Shown here piece after piece: positions 27,058 through 36,426 of a stretch of DNA of 64,000 nt; the first letter of the stretch is position 1; each line of letters starts with the position of its first letter. Source of the DNA: Mucilaginibacter sp. KACC 22773 (GTDB taxonomy: Bacteria; Bacteroidota; Bacteroidia; Sphingobacteriales; Sphingobacteriaceae); the NCBI RefSeq assembly GCF_028736215.1, contig NZ_CP117883.1, forward strand, positions 3,968,001 through 4,032,000, written 5' to 3'. Below the pieces are notes generated by a model. That model did no database searches and was not told the DNA's origin. It worked only from the letters and a program-made list of their open reading frames with translations. Made by a program: the position numbers and the translations under genes.

Positions 27058-28680
27058 TTATTCAATGGTTACCCGTATAATGTTATTTACCGGCTGGTTG
27101 TCAAACCTGTCGAATCCACCTATCAGGTATAACGCCCTTTTTCCGTCGGCCGATTTTGTTTCAATGATATCTGACAGACCACCCGAAAACGGACCTGTAG
27201 TGTTATAGTTACCGGCAAGATCGCCTTTGGAGTTAAGTACCATAAATCCGTTGCGCGTTACCTTATTATATTTTTTAAAACCGCCGCTAACTACTATTAA
27301 GCCATCGTCCAGTTGTCTTGCAAAGGCCGGGTAGCCGCCCTCGAATACTTTTGGAACAAATGACTCATCAAGACTACCGTCCTGGTTAAGTAATGCCATA
27401 CTTATCACGGGCTTACCGTTATATGTTCTGAATACCCCGGTAATGAGATATTTTTTTGTAACGGTGTTATAGGTTAAGGATGATATGCCGTTATCGGCCC
27501 CCAAGCCTGCTTTAAATGTGTTATCGATGCCACCATTGGCATTTAACCTCACAATACGGCCTGCCGGGGTTTGATCAAATGTTGTAAAGCTTCCAAAAAC
27601 CACAAGCTTCTCTATCAGCGCGGCATCTGTGTGCATATATGAATCTATTGGGCCGTTTGCTGCCGGCAGGCCTTTATTGGCAGCCACGTTAAAACGAAAT
27701 GTTTTATCTAATGATCCATCCAGGTTAAAGCGGAGCACCTGCCTTGTTTCGGTACTATCTACAATAACCGTATCTTTTGTAAAGTCGTGATTGGGCTTTT
27801 GATAGGTGCGGTGTACATAGTACCTGAAGTTGCCGGTCGCCAGTATCTTATTTTGATGATTATAAACCCTGTTTATAAACTCGTTTGTACCGCCATTAAA
27901 TTTCGGAAAATATTTGGTGGTATCCCTCGAGGTATCTTTTTGTGTAGGCCTCCGGTATACTTTTATACCTATAGTATCAACACTGCCATCAACGCCTAAA
28001 CTGGTTATGTTACTAATATTGTCTGTCCGTTGATTATATCCGCTAAAGCCGCCCGCGATAATAAACTTCGAGTTTATCTGCATAACCCTGGCTAAAGCAC
28101 CGTTAGCTGCTTTACCGGTTCTGAATGTACGGTCAAACTCGCCATCGGATGATGTTCTTACAATCCGGTTAAGCGGCGTAATAATTCCCTTGTTATCGTA
28201 ATTGGTAAACCGGCCTATTACCAGGTTCCGGCCATCGGCCAATGGAAATATCTGGCTTACAAAGTTATTTGCACCCAAGGTAGCCCTAAAGGAAGGATCG
28301 ATGTTAATAAGTCCGTTAACCTTAAACAACGGCCCCAGCACTAACTGGTCATCTATGGCTATTGAGGTAATGCCACTACTGCCAAACGGCGGAACTTTTA
28401 CTTTGATACCTGTTGCCGTAACCTCTGTAATTTGCCCCTCCTCGCCGTTAAACATAAATTTCAATTTATCCTTATAAGGCAGGAGGCCGGTTGCTTTAAA
28501 AGTAATTTCGGCACCTACCGCGCCCGATGATGGGCTTGGTAATGCATCGCGGCTAAGAGAAACGCCCAACGGCGGCTTGCCGTCGCCATAAGGAGCTTCA
28601 AAGGTCTCCTTAGTCTTTTTGCAGCTTTGTATAACTAAGGCTGCCATGGCAAGTATTATTATGTATCTGATTTTTTTCAT
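27058..28680 (-). CDS. DUF5008-like lipoprotein with IPT/TIG and beta-propeller repeats
   Basis: 540 aa. Lipobox Cys20 (LVIQSCKKTK). An IPT/TIG-like Ig domain at about 40-130 (PSSGAVGAEITFKATGLLP, TGIKVKVPPFGSSG) is followed by delta-60/DUF5122-type repeats forming a propeller (NLVIGRFTNYDNKG, KFIIAGGFSGYNQRT, LVVFGSFTTFDQTP, LIVVSGGFKKYNKV, LYLIGGFDRFDNQP). Such proteins are surface components of SusCD loci of unknown ligand. It sits mid-operon, 29 bp before the phosphatase-like gene. Confidence 0.82.
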   Translation of the reverse strand: MKKIRYIIILAMAALVIQSCKKTKETFEAPYGDGKPPLGVSLSRDALPSPSSGAVGAEITFKATGLLPYKDKLKFMFNGEEGQITEVTATGIKVKVPPFGSSGITSIAIDDQLVLGPLFKVNGLINIDPSFRATLGANNFVSQIFPLADGRNLVIGRFTNYDNKGIITPLNRIVRTSSDGEFDRTFRTGKAANGALARVMQINSKFIIAGGFSGYNQRTDNISNITSLGVDGSVDTIGIKVYRRPTQKDTSRDTTKYFPKFNGGTNEFINRVYNHQNKILATGNFRYYVHRTYQKPNHDFTKDTVIVDSTETRQVLRFNLDGSLDKTFRFNVAANKGLPAANGPIDSYMHTDAALIEKLVVFGSFTTFDQTPAGRIVRLNANGGIDNTFKAGLGADNGISSLTYNTVTKKYLITGVFRTYNGKPVISMALLNQDGSLDESFVPKVFEGGYPAFARQLDDGLIVVSGGFKKYNKVTRNGFMVLNSKGDLAGNYNTTGPFSGGLSDIIETKSADGKRALYLIGGFDRFDNQPVNNIIRVTIE

Positions 28681-28719
28681 ATGTCAATTCGTTATTAATC
28701 AAACATCAACGCAAATATT

Positions 28720-29442
28720 TTAATTGGATGAATGAAGCCCTGTATTGTAAACATCAGTGAAGAAATCGTTTTTATCGAACCCAAAGTATGCCCCGTTATA
28801 CTGCAACGTGTGCACTACCCCATTTTTCGGTTTAATATCTGATGACGATATGTATGTTCGAAAAACCGCGTTTTCGGCATTGTTTATGTCAAGCACATAG
28901 CTGATGATGAGGCTGCGCGGTCCTATGTATCTAACCTTGTTCGCATCGCCGTAAATAACCCCGATGTTGCATACATCGCCACTATATGAATAATACAAGG
29001 CGCCGGGATATTGATTTTGAAGATCGAGGTCGATCTGCGGATAATCCTTAAGCCGGTTTATCCCTTTAAACATATAGCGCTGCAGGTATTTACGCCAGAT
29101 TAATGAATCGATATCCGCTAATCTTTTCACCGTATCGCGCCCTACGTCAAACAGAAACTGGTTTAACGAGCCCGGGGTTTTTGCATTGCCGATTGTTCTT
29201 TTTATAACATCGTCATCCGGGGCAAAAAAGGTAAAATCAGTTTGGTGAAAAGTACTCTCAAGTCCCGCTAACTTCACAATTTGCGCAATGGTATCAAACG
29301 GAACAGCTTTTGCTTCTAAATATTGAAACATGTCTCCGGGATAATCGGGATTGGCTTTCCCTCCATCCCTATAGTACTCATCCCGTTTACACCCGGTAAG
29401 TGCCAATAATAAACCGGCACAAACAATAATTATATTTCTCAT
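28720..29442 (-). CDS. Fasciclin-domain lipoprotein
   Basis: 240 aa from the ATG at 29442 (MRNIIIVCAGLLLALTGC, lipobox Cys18). One fasciclin (FAS1) domain: FDTIAQIVKLAGLESTFHQTDFTFFAPDDDVI and the closing NGVVHTLQY. FAS1 domains mediate cell adhesion and, in Bacteroidota, often accompany SusCD pairs. It lies immediately downstream of the second susD of the operon. Confidence 0.88.
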   Translation of the reverse strand: MRNIIIVCAGLLLALTGCKRDEYYRDGGKANPDYPGDMFQYLEAKAVPFDTIAQIVKLAGLESTFHQTDFTFFAPDDDVIKRTIGNAKTPGSLNQFLFDVGRDTVKRLADIDSLIWRKYLQRYMFKGINRLKDYPQIDLDLQNQYPGALYYSYSGDVCNIGVIYGDANKVRYIGPRSLIISYVLDINNAENAVFRTYISSSDIKPKNGVVHTLQYNGAYFGFDKNDFFTDVYNTGLHSSN

Positions 29443-29472
29443 AATTGTTATCATTATTCTATTAACTATGTT

Positions 29473-30996
29473 TTAATTACCACCGTTTACCCAATAGGCA
29501 TTTAGTGTCATGAAAGGGTTATTGGTTAAAGCATCGCTGCTGATAGGCCATGTCCAGGCACCGCGGTTAAATTTGTCTAACGTTAATACATTATATGACC
29601 ACTCGCTGCTAAGTATCCTGCGGGTGCGTACCAGGTCGAAATAATGATGCCCTTCGCCCATCAATTCGCGTGATCTTTCTAAAAAGATAAAGTCCTTCAG
29701 ATCCTGGCCGCCCGAACCGGAATATTGCGAAGCTTCGGCCCTGTCCCTCACTTTGTTAACCAACGCTATTGCCTCATTATCCTGCCCTAATTCGGCCATT
29801 GCTTCGGCACATAGTAAAATTTCGCCGGCATACCTGAAAATCATAAAAGTATTATCGGGGTTACTATCTTCTTCGCCCGTTGCAAATGCATTCTGAGCAA
29901 ATTTTAGCATCATGAATTTTCCGTTATCGGCATATATGTCTTCATTAAACCATACTGTCGCCCGTTTATCTGCAGTTCCGGGATATAGTTTTTGCATATA
30001 TTCTCCGCGGAAATAAGCAAAGCTTATCCTGTGCGTATACTCCGGCCGTTTGTAGGGATAATGCAAAAACATATCGCCAATGGGTGCTATGTTTGAGTTT
30101 GCATCGCCATAGTTAATGCTGCGGTAAAATTCAAAGAGGCTTTCATCCGAACGCCCTTTAATAACCGTGGCCCATTCTGCAATTGGCAATAACCTGTAAG
30201 CATTGCTTTTAATGAGCTCCTGGCCCAGATCGACAGTTTCCTGGTAATACTTATTGGCATTTGCCTTATCAAAACCGGCATTCCACATATTCATATTCAT
30301 CATCAATGCGATGATGCTGCCCCTGCTTGCCCGTACCCCTTTCAGGGCTGGGTCCGAGTAAGTCCAGGGCATGTTGTCTTTATATATCTTCAGGTCGGCA
30401 ATACATTTATTTAAAACCGAAACCATGTTTTCACGGGGTAAAGACGTGGAATGAAAAGCATCGGTATAATAAGGTACATCGCCATAAAGCCGTACCATAA
30501 AGAAATAAGCCAGCGACCGTATAAAAGCCGCTTCGCCTTTAAATTGGTTTTTCTCAGTGGTGGATACTCCGGGTATGCCTTCGTCCAGTTTAGATATCAG
30601 GATATTGGCTCCCTGTATTACCTGGTAATAACCTGTCCAGTTGGTAATTTTATAAAAATTGTAAAAATTCCATGGCGGGTTACCGTTGATAAGGCCCAGC
30701 AAATCGTTTCTGCCCAATACTTCAACATACTCACGGGCCGGCCCCAGATCTGATTGTGCTTCGTGCATTACCTCGCCAGAGCGGTATTCGCCGGTAGCGC
30801 CTATGAAATGAGTTTCGTTGATCTTCCCAAAAAACAGCCGCGAAAGATCATATATATTGGCAATAACATCCTCTTTTGAGCGGTAAAAATTGTTGCCCGT
30901 TAACTTATCAATAGGTTGAATGTTCAAAAACTTTTTACAGGCAGGTAAACAGAAACTTCCTGTAATTACTAAAATGTATAAAATACTTTTTTTCAT
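29473..30996 (-). CDS. SusD/RagB-family glycan-binding lipoprotein
   Basis: 507 aa. Lipobox Cys20 (LPACKKFLNIQPIDKL). TPR-like core motifs FKGEAAFIRSLAYFFMVRLYGDVPYY and LCAEAMAELGQDNEAIALVNKVRDRA, and the SusD C-terminal block FIFLERSRELMGEGHHYFDLVR. It partners the SusC encoded 11 bp upstream. Family members hold the polymer over the barrel and open it like a lid. Confidence 0.95.
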   Translation of the reverse strand: MKKSILYILVITGSFCLPACKKFLNIQPIDKLTGNNFYRSKEDVIANIYDLSRLFFGKINETHFIGATGEYRSGEVMHEAQSDLGPAREYVEVLGRNDLLGLINGNPPWNFYNFYKITNWTGYYQVIQGANILISKLDEGIPGVSTTEKNQFKGEAAFIRSLAYFFMVRLYGDVPYYTDAFHSTSLPRENMVSVLNKCIADLKIYKDNMPWTYSDPALKGVRASRGSIIALMMNMNMWNAGFDKANANKYYQETVDLGQELIKSNAYRLLPIAEWATVIKGRSDESLFEFYRSINYGDANSNIAPIGDMFLHYPYKRPEYTHRISFAYFRGEYMQKLYPGTADKRATVWFNEDIYADNGKFMMLKFAQNAFATGEEDSNPDNTFMIFRYAGEILLCAEAMAELGQDNEAIALVNKVRDRAEASQYSGSGGQDLKDFIFLERSRELMGEGHHYFDLVRTRRILSSEWSYNVLTLDKFNRGAWTWPISSDALTNNPFMTLNAYWVNGGN

Positions 30997-31007
30997 GATT
31001 TTAAGTT

Positions 31008-34000
31008 TTATTTACTTGTGTTGAGTTCTAAGTTTAAACCAATATTATAGGTACGCGGCACAGGGTATCCGCTGGATATATCCCGCCCCAGCGTAGTTAC
31101 GTTCTCGGGGTTGGGCCCTTTATAGCTTGAAAACGTAGTTAGGTTATTGGTTGAGAAATACACCCTTAGGTTGTTAAAACCAATCTTACGAATAAGCTTG
31201 CGATCAAATGAGTACGACAGCGTTACGTTATTTATTTTAAAATACGATCCATCTTCGGCCCATAATGTTTGATCGGGCCTTAAAGGCTGTATCTGGTTAT
31301 AGGTGGAAAACGAATAAGGGTTTGGATAAACTGTATGATCGCCGGGCTGCCTCCAGATATCCATATTACTTAAAGGCACAACAGCCAGTAAATCATAAGG
31401 ATTGCGTGATATGGCCAAACGATCGGCCAGTGCATTATTCAAAACAGTTCTTTTGGCAGTAAATGTTGCGTAGATGTTAAGGCCAAAATTTTTGTATATA
31501 ATATTGGTTGATATACCGCCGGTTACCAAGGGTTGTGAATTACCGGTTATTTCATAATCTCTGTCGTCTAATATATAATCGCCGTTAACATCTTTAAAAA
31601 TAGGATCGCCTGCTTTAAACGGTACCCCGTTAGACGAATATTTTTTTCCGGTTGCGGGGTTTACCGGCACTTCAGCATCGGTTGAATATACACCCTGGTT
31701 GATGTGCAAATAGTTTGACAGCGTGTTTTGACCTACCCTAAAAACAATGTGCTGTAAATAAGGACTGTTATCAAACTTAATGTACTGACCATTATACTCG
31801 GCAGGCAGCTTTAATAAAACATCACGGTTGATGGCGCCGTTCATCGAGATACTCCAGTTAAAATCTTTTGAAATTACCGGCCGTACCGTAAGCGTTAACT
31901 CATAACCATAATCGGCAATAGCTACATCATTGCTCACCCGGCGGTTAAAGCCGGTAGTGTTTGATAAAAACCTGTCGAACAATAAATTATCAACCTTTTT
32001 ATAATAGGTATCAAAGTTTAAATCAACCCGGCTTTGAAATAGCCCGATATCAAATCCTAAATTGTATTGTGTAGTGGTAGTTGGTTTTAATGTAGGATTG
32101 GGTATAAAATCATAATTTATACCAATAGTTGGATTATTGTTAAAGTTGCCATTCAGGTTATAAATACCATAAATACTTTGCAGGCTACCGGTAGGCACAA
32201 TATTCTGACCCCAGGTTAGTCTTATACCACCATAAGTAAGCCACGACAGATCTTTAAACCAGTTTTCTTTACTGTAGTTCCATTTTAAACCCACCGATGG
32301 GTTTTTGGAGTAAGGGTTCTCTAACCCGTTTGATGACGTGCCATCTAACCGGTATGAAAGTTCAACCACGTATTTGCGCTGAAAATCATAACTTACTGCA
32401 CCTGCAAATGACGCGATAGTGGCATTTTTATAATTTGAAAGCACACCACCACCACGCGAATTATATGAATCGTAACCTACCGGTCCCTGGAGCTGATCGT
32501 TAGGCGTGCGCTCCTGCCTGATGATGCCACTTTGACCGCCCTGTTTATATATTTCATTAAATAAGTTAACAAAAATATTATGGTTACCGCCTAATGTTTT
32601 AGCGTAAGTAATGGCGTTACGGTTATACAAGGTGTAGTTTCGGCCCTCAAAATCATATACCTGGGCAAATTGCGAGTTGGCTGCCGCAGGCGTAAAAGTT
32701 GATTCGGCATCAGAGGTATAATCATAACTGATACTTGATGATAACGCGAGCCCGGGAATAAACTCGTACCGCCCATCTACGTTGGCCCTTATGTTTCTTG
32801 AACTGTTGCTGTTCAACGTTTTCAAGGCTGATGTAACACCGTCTGACGACAGGTAGAATGATGGAGGCGGCAATAACGTTGATGCCTGGCCGTTTGAAGC
32901 AACACCTTGTTGCAGCAGCCCCAGGCCATCGCCTTTAGCCTGGCTACCTACCGAGCCAAATAAGGACCCGAAAAACCTAAACTTGTCGTTTGGTTTAAAC
33001 TCCATGTTCATATTCAGGTTATACCTGTCAAATCCGGTGTTTTTTATTACCCCTTTTTCTGAGTAGTAGCCAACATTTGCCTTGTAATTGAATTTTTGAT
33101 CGCCGCCATCTAAAGCCAGGTTATGGCTTTGGTTATAGGTAGTAGCATAAAATATAGACTGCCAGTTGGTTGAGTTATTCCAATAAGCATTTAAACTATC
33201 GGCCAAAAAGCCTGTCATCCCTATTTTTCGTAACTCATCAACCGTTGTGGCATTTGATAATATTTGCTGAATTTTTGCCCGGCGCTCATCGTTACCTCCT
33301 AATGTTTCGCGCAGTTTTGGCGGCGCGTTAACAAAAAAGTTAGTGGTATAACGCACCCTTGGCACCTTTGAATTTCCGCGTTTAGTAGTAATGATAATTA
33401 CACCATAGGCACCTCTTGAACCATAAAGAGAAGTTGCCTGGGCATCTTTCATGATCTGGATACTCTGGATGTCTTCTACCGGGATCAAGGACAATGGGCT
33501 AACCCCGGGGCCCTGGGTTTGAAAACCAAATTCGGCTGCCTTATCGGCATCTAAAGGCACCCCATCGATAATGTACAGCGGAGATGTTGGCTGTAAAAAT
33601 GATTCGTTGCCGCTGCCGCTAACACTAAGGGTTGACAAGCCACGAACCTGTACCGAGCCCCTGAAGCCCGGTGCGCCCGTATTGTTCTGAATGTTTAAGC
33701 CGGCAACCTTACCTTGCAGTAACTGTTCAAAACTTGATACAGGGATATCGGCGATATCCTTATTGGTAATAATTGCCGAAGCGCCCGTTGTGGTTTCTTT
33801 GCTTCGGTTTTGATAACCCACAATAACTATTTCATTAAGCCCTTTTTTGTCTTCACTTAATGTGATTATTATGTCTTTTTGGTTTTCCTCAACCTTTAAC
33901 TTTTGAGTAACAAACCCAATAAAGGAGAATGAAACTACAGAATTGACAGGTACCGTAATGGAAAAACGTCCGTTGGCATCGGTCTGGGCTATTCCCTTTT

Positions 34001-34154
34001 TGTCTATAGAGATATTTACACCCACAAGCACCTTATTTTCGGGCTTGTCAAGTACCTTACCAGAAACCGTTATATTTTTTGTTTGCGCATATGTATCTGC
34101 ACTGCAGATTATGCAAACTATCAGTACTACATAAAATAGTATATATTTTCTCAT
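31008..34154 (-). CDS. SusC/RagA-family TonB-dependent receptor
   Basis: 1048 aa. Signal peptide about 1-23 (ends DTYAQ), carboxypeptidase-like domain (about 28-112), plug with EIVIVGYQ, LYIIDGVPLD and IQIMKDAQATSLYGSRGAYGV, and a full barrel ending YNIGLNLEL. It forms a pair with the susD just downstream. It is the second of two SusC proteins in this operon; the two share little beyond family features, so they probably handle different ligands or forms. Confidence 0.95.
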   Translation of the reverse strand: MRKYILFYVVLIVCIICSADTYAQTKNITVSGKVLDKPENKVLVGVNISIDKKGIAQTDANGRFSITVPVNSVVSFSFIGFVTQKLKVEENQKDIIITLSEDKKGLNEIVIVGYQNRSKETTTGASAIITNKDIADIPVSSFEQLLQGKVAGLNIQNNTGAPGFRGSVQVRGLSTLSVSGSGNESFLQPTSPLYIIDGVPLDADKAAEFGFQTQGPGVSPLSLIPVEDIQSIQIMKDAQATSLYGSRGAYGVIIITTKRGNSKVPRVRYTTNFFVNAPPKLRETLGGNDERRAKIQQILSNATTVDELRKIGMTGFLADSLNAYWNNSTNWQSIFYATTYNQSHNLALDGGDQKFNYKANVGYYSEKGVIKNTGFDRYNLNMNMEFKPNDKFRFFGSLFGSVGSQAKGDGLGLLQQGVASNGQASTLLPPPSFYLSSDGVTSALKTLNSNSSRNIRANVDGRYEFIPGLALSSSISYDYTSDAESTFTPAAANSQFAQVYDFEGRNYTLYNRNAITYAKTLGGNHNIFVNLFNEIYKQGGQSGIIRQERTPNDQLQGPVGYDSYNSRGGGVLSNYKNATIASFAGAVSYDFQRKYVVELSYRLDGTSSNGLENPYSKNPSVGLKWNYSKENWFKDLSWLTYGGIRLTWGQNIVPTGSLQSIYGIYNLNGNFNNNPTIGINYDFIPNPTLKPTTTTQYNLGFDIGLFQSRVDLNFDTYYKKVDNLLFDRFLSNTTGFNRRVSNDVAIADYGYELTLTVRPVISKDFNWSISMNGAINRDVLLKLPAEYNGQYIKFDNSPYLQHIVFRVGQNTLSNYLHINQGVYSTDAEVPVNPATGKKYSSNGVPFKAGDPIFKDVNGDYILDDRDYEITGNSQPLVTGGISTNIIYKNFGLNIYATFTAKRTVLNNALADRLAISRNPYDLLAVVPLSNMDIWRQPGDHTVYPNPYSFSTYNQIQPLRPDQTLWAEDGSYFKINNVTLSYSFDRKLIRKIGFNNLRVYFSTNNLTTFSSYKGPNPENVTTLGRDISSGYPVPRTYNIGLNLELNTSK

Positions 34155-34174
34155 TTCAGTGGCTTTAAATGCTA

Positions 34175-35263
34175 TTATTCGTTTTCGAACTTTGGATTAT
34201 CCTTCAGGAAATGGAACACTATTTCCCAGTCGCCTTTTCTGTATATGGCAAAATCGATCCCGAAACTTGCCACTACCCTAACACCACCAAAACCAATTCT
34301 TGAATACCTGAATTCGGCATGATCACGGGTACCGCCTGGAGCATATACAGTTGGTATTTCAACTAAAGGAATCGGGTAAGCCACATCGTACTGCGCGTAT
34401 GTAAGCGTTTTTTGAAAGTTAAACCCGTGCACTATTTTATCCCATACTGTTTCATTAAATAAAGCAGGGTTCATCTCCACCGAGTCCTTATTTAAAAATT
34501 TAAACCTCAGCGAATTGCCGTTGCCACCTGTAAATGGCCGTATATAAACCACTACGTCTTTTTTATCGTCATTGCTTTCAAGTGGTATATCGGTAGTGGC
34601 TCCGATAACATTATTTAAAAACGGCCTTATATAATTCCTGCTTAATGGATTATAAGGAGTTTTGGGATGAGGTGCCGGACCGCCGGAGTAAATATTAAAA
34701 TCGTCAGATGGTTCATAAGGGCGCTCCCGGAAAGGCCTTATCTGGAAATCGCGAATAATGATATGACCACCCGTATTAGTGATTTTAACATCGAAAAAAC
34801 GCGTATCCTGCGGAAAATTTGTGCTATCTGCAGGCCTCGGAGCAATAAGTTCATTGGTTGACGATGCCCACAAAATAAATTCGCCGGATGGGAGCACCTC
34901 AAATAATGGATGTTCCTGCAGTTTTCTTTTGGCTTCAATTTCGGCCAAACTTTTTTCCAGGCCGTTATAAGGGGCTGTCCAAACGTAAGTAGCTTTTTTC
35001 TGAAAAAGATCTGTTACCGGCCGGCCATCGCCAAAGCGGGCATTAACAATTTCAAACTTTATAGGCTGCGTTGAATTATCGCCGTTAAAGCCGCCTATCA
35101 CAGTAGTTCGCCCAATAATTGGTTCAAATATCTTATTACTGTAATTTACATTTGAACTTAAATAGTCCTTTTCATTTGGCAGATTAAATATCTTTTTACA
35201 ACTGCTTAATACAGCAATAGCAAACAAGAAGAAAATGAACTCTTTTTTAAAATATGTTCGCAT
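34175..35263 (-). CDS. DUF5007-like lipoprotein
   Basis: 362 aa from the ATG at 35263, which starts the signal peptide MRTYFKKEFIFFLFAIAVLSSC (lipobox Cys22). Features include SNKIFEPIIGRTTVIGGFNGDNSTQPIKFEIV (a family landmark near the N-terminus), a proline-rich FQIRPFRERPYEP segment and the ending DWEIVFHFLKDNPKFENE. I recall a DUF5007 family with this layout beside SusCD genes; its function is unknown. It sits 20 bp upstream of the second susC. Confidence 0.65.
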   Translation of the reverse strand: MRTYFKKEFIFFLFAIAVLSSCKKIFNLPNEKDYLSSNVNYSNKIFEPIIGRTTVIGGFNGDNSTQPIKFEIVNARFGDGRPVTDLFQKKATYVWTAPYNGLEKSLAEIEAKRKLQEHPLFEVLPSGEFILWASSTNELIAPRPADSTNFPQDTRFFDVKITNTGGHIIIRDFQIRPFRERPYEPSDDFNIYSGGPAPHPKTPYNPLSRNYIRPFLNNVIGATTDIPLESNDDKKDVVVYIRPFTGGNGNSLRFKFLNKDSVEMNPALFNETVWDKIVHGFNFQKTLTYAQYDVAYPIPLVEIPTVYAPGGTRDHAEFRYSRIGFGGVRVVASFGIDFAIYRKGDWEIVFHFLKDNPKFENE

Positions 35264-35305
35264 CTGTTTTTGGTTAATTGTATTAATTTTTTGAATTTTC
35301 ATCAC

Positions 35306-36415
35306 TTATTTAGCTTTGTTTATTGACCACTCAGCTAACTGGAAAAGCCCGCCGTCCCTGAGTTCGGTAATGTCAATGCGGTAAAATTTATAAGCTGCTG
35401 TATTAGGGCAACTGAAAACTTTTGTCTGGTACCGTTCTTCAAAAAAGAAATTGCTGCGTCTATCCAATTCAACCCAGGTTTGTCCGTCATTTGAGCCCTC
35501 ATAAGTCCATGCCCTCGGGTCTCTTTCGGGTGCGTCATTTGCCGATGTAAGCGTGTATACACCTGATACTGCCGGCGTATTCAGCTCAAATTTGATCCAT
35601 AACCTGCCTTGTAGTTCTGCCAGGAATTTGGTATGATCATCTCCGTCAATAACTTTTTTTGATCCCTCGCCATTATCAGGACCACCATTATTATCTCTTA
35701 ATACGGATAGTTTACCTCCTATTAATGATATCAGGTTTGGTGGCGGCGGGATAAATGTGAGCCGGGGAACAAACTCATCAAAACCGAAGATATGGTCGGC
35801 GCTTACCACATGAACTACCCCATTTTTGGTCAGGATGTTATTAGATCCAGTTGTTGTTGTTGACCAAAAGCGGATAAATTTGCTCTTTTTGGTGTTACTG
35901 AATTCTATTACCTGCGGGCCACCATCAACCAAACCAGATGAAGATGCCCTGGTAACTTTACCATGCATCGGATAGCCAAACCGTACACTGGTCAAGTCAA
36001 GCCCATCCTGCAAGGTTAAAGAGTCGGTAGTGCGGCTTCCCCTCATAATATAGTAGGATGCCATTGTATCAAGCTGCACACCATCAACATTTGAAAGAAA
36101 AAGCGGGTCTTTATCCCCTTGTCTTCTTAATGTGTTCAGGTTATTAATTGCCAGCTGAAAACTGGGGTTTGTAACGGCAAACAGGGTTACATTACTATCG
36201 GTTAAAGTCTGCTTTAGACCCATTCGGTCAATCACTGCTATCAGCGAATCGTAAACACCCGGTTTGCTTTTTAAATATTCATAGGTGTTACCGGCAAACC
36301 TGGGGCTATTGGTTGCGGTGCTATGGTATCCACCATCTTTTTTACAGGCAGACAGCAATAGTGCCATAACTACTGATAGCTTTAAGGCGCTCATATATTT
36401 TTCAAAGTTTTTCAT
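35306..36415 (-). CDS. Lipoprotein with fasciclin domain and discoidin-like domain
   Basis: 369 aa from the ATG at 36415 (MKNFEKYMSALKLSVVMALL, lipobox Cys24); the 36436 start would overlap the upstream susD. Fasciclin domain at about 40-230 (DSLIAVIDRMGLKQTLTDSNVTLFAVTN; NGVVHVVSADHIF). The C-terminal about 140 residues are a discoidin-like sandwich (SANDAPERDPRAW, NDGQTWVELD, LAEWSINK) homologous to the C-terminus of the 23035-23853 protein. Adhesion or glycan binding at the cell surface is inferred. Confidence 0.87.
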   Translation of the reverse strand: MKNFEKYMSALKLSVVMALLLSACKKDGGYHSTATNSPRFAGNTYEYLKSKPGVYDSLIAVIDRMGLKQTLTDSNVTLFAVTNPSFQLAINNLNTLRRQGDKDPLFLSNVDGVQLDTMASYYIMRGSRTTDSLTLQDGLDLTSVRFGYPMHGKVTRASSSGLVDGGPQVIEFSNTKKSKFIRFWSTTTTGSNNILTKNGVVHVVSADHIFGFDEFVPRLTFIPPPPNLISLIGGKLSVLRDNNGGPDNGEGSKKVIDGDDHTKFLAELQGRLWIKFELNTPAVSGVYTLTSANDAPERDPRAWTYEGSNDGQTWVELDRRSNFFFEERYQTKVFSCPNTAAYKFYRIDITELRDGGLFQLAEWSINKAK

Positions 36416-36426
36416 ATATGGTCTGT

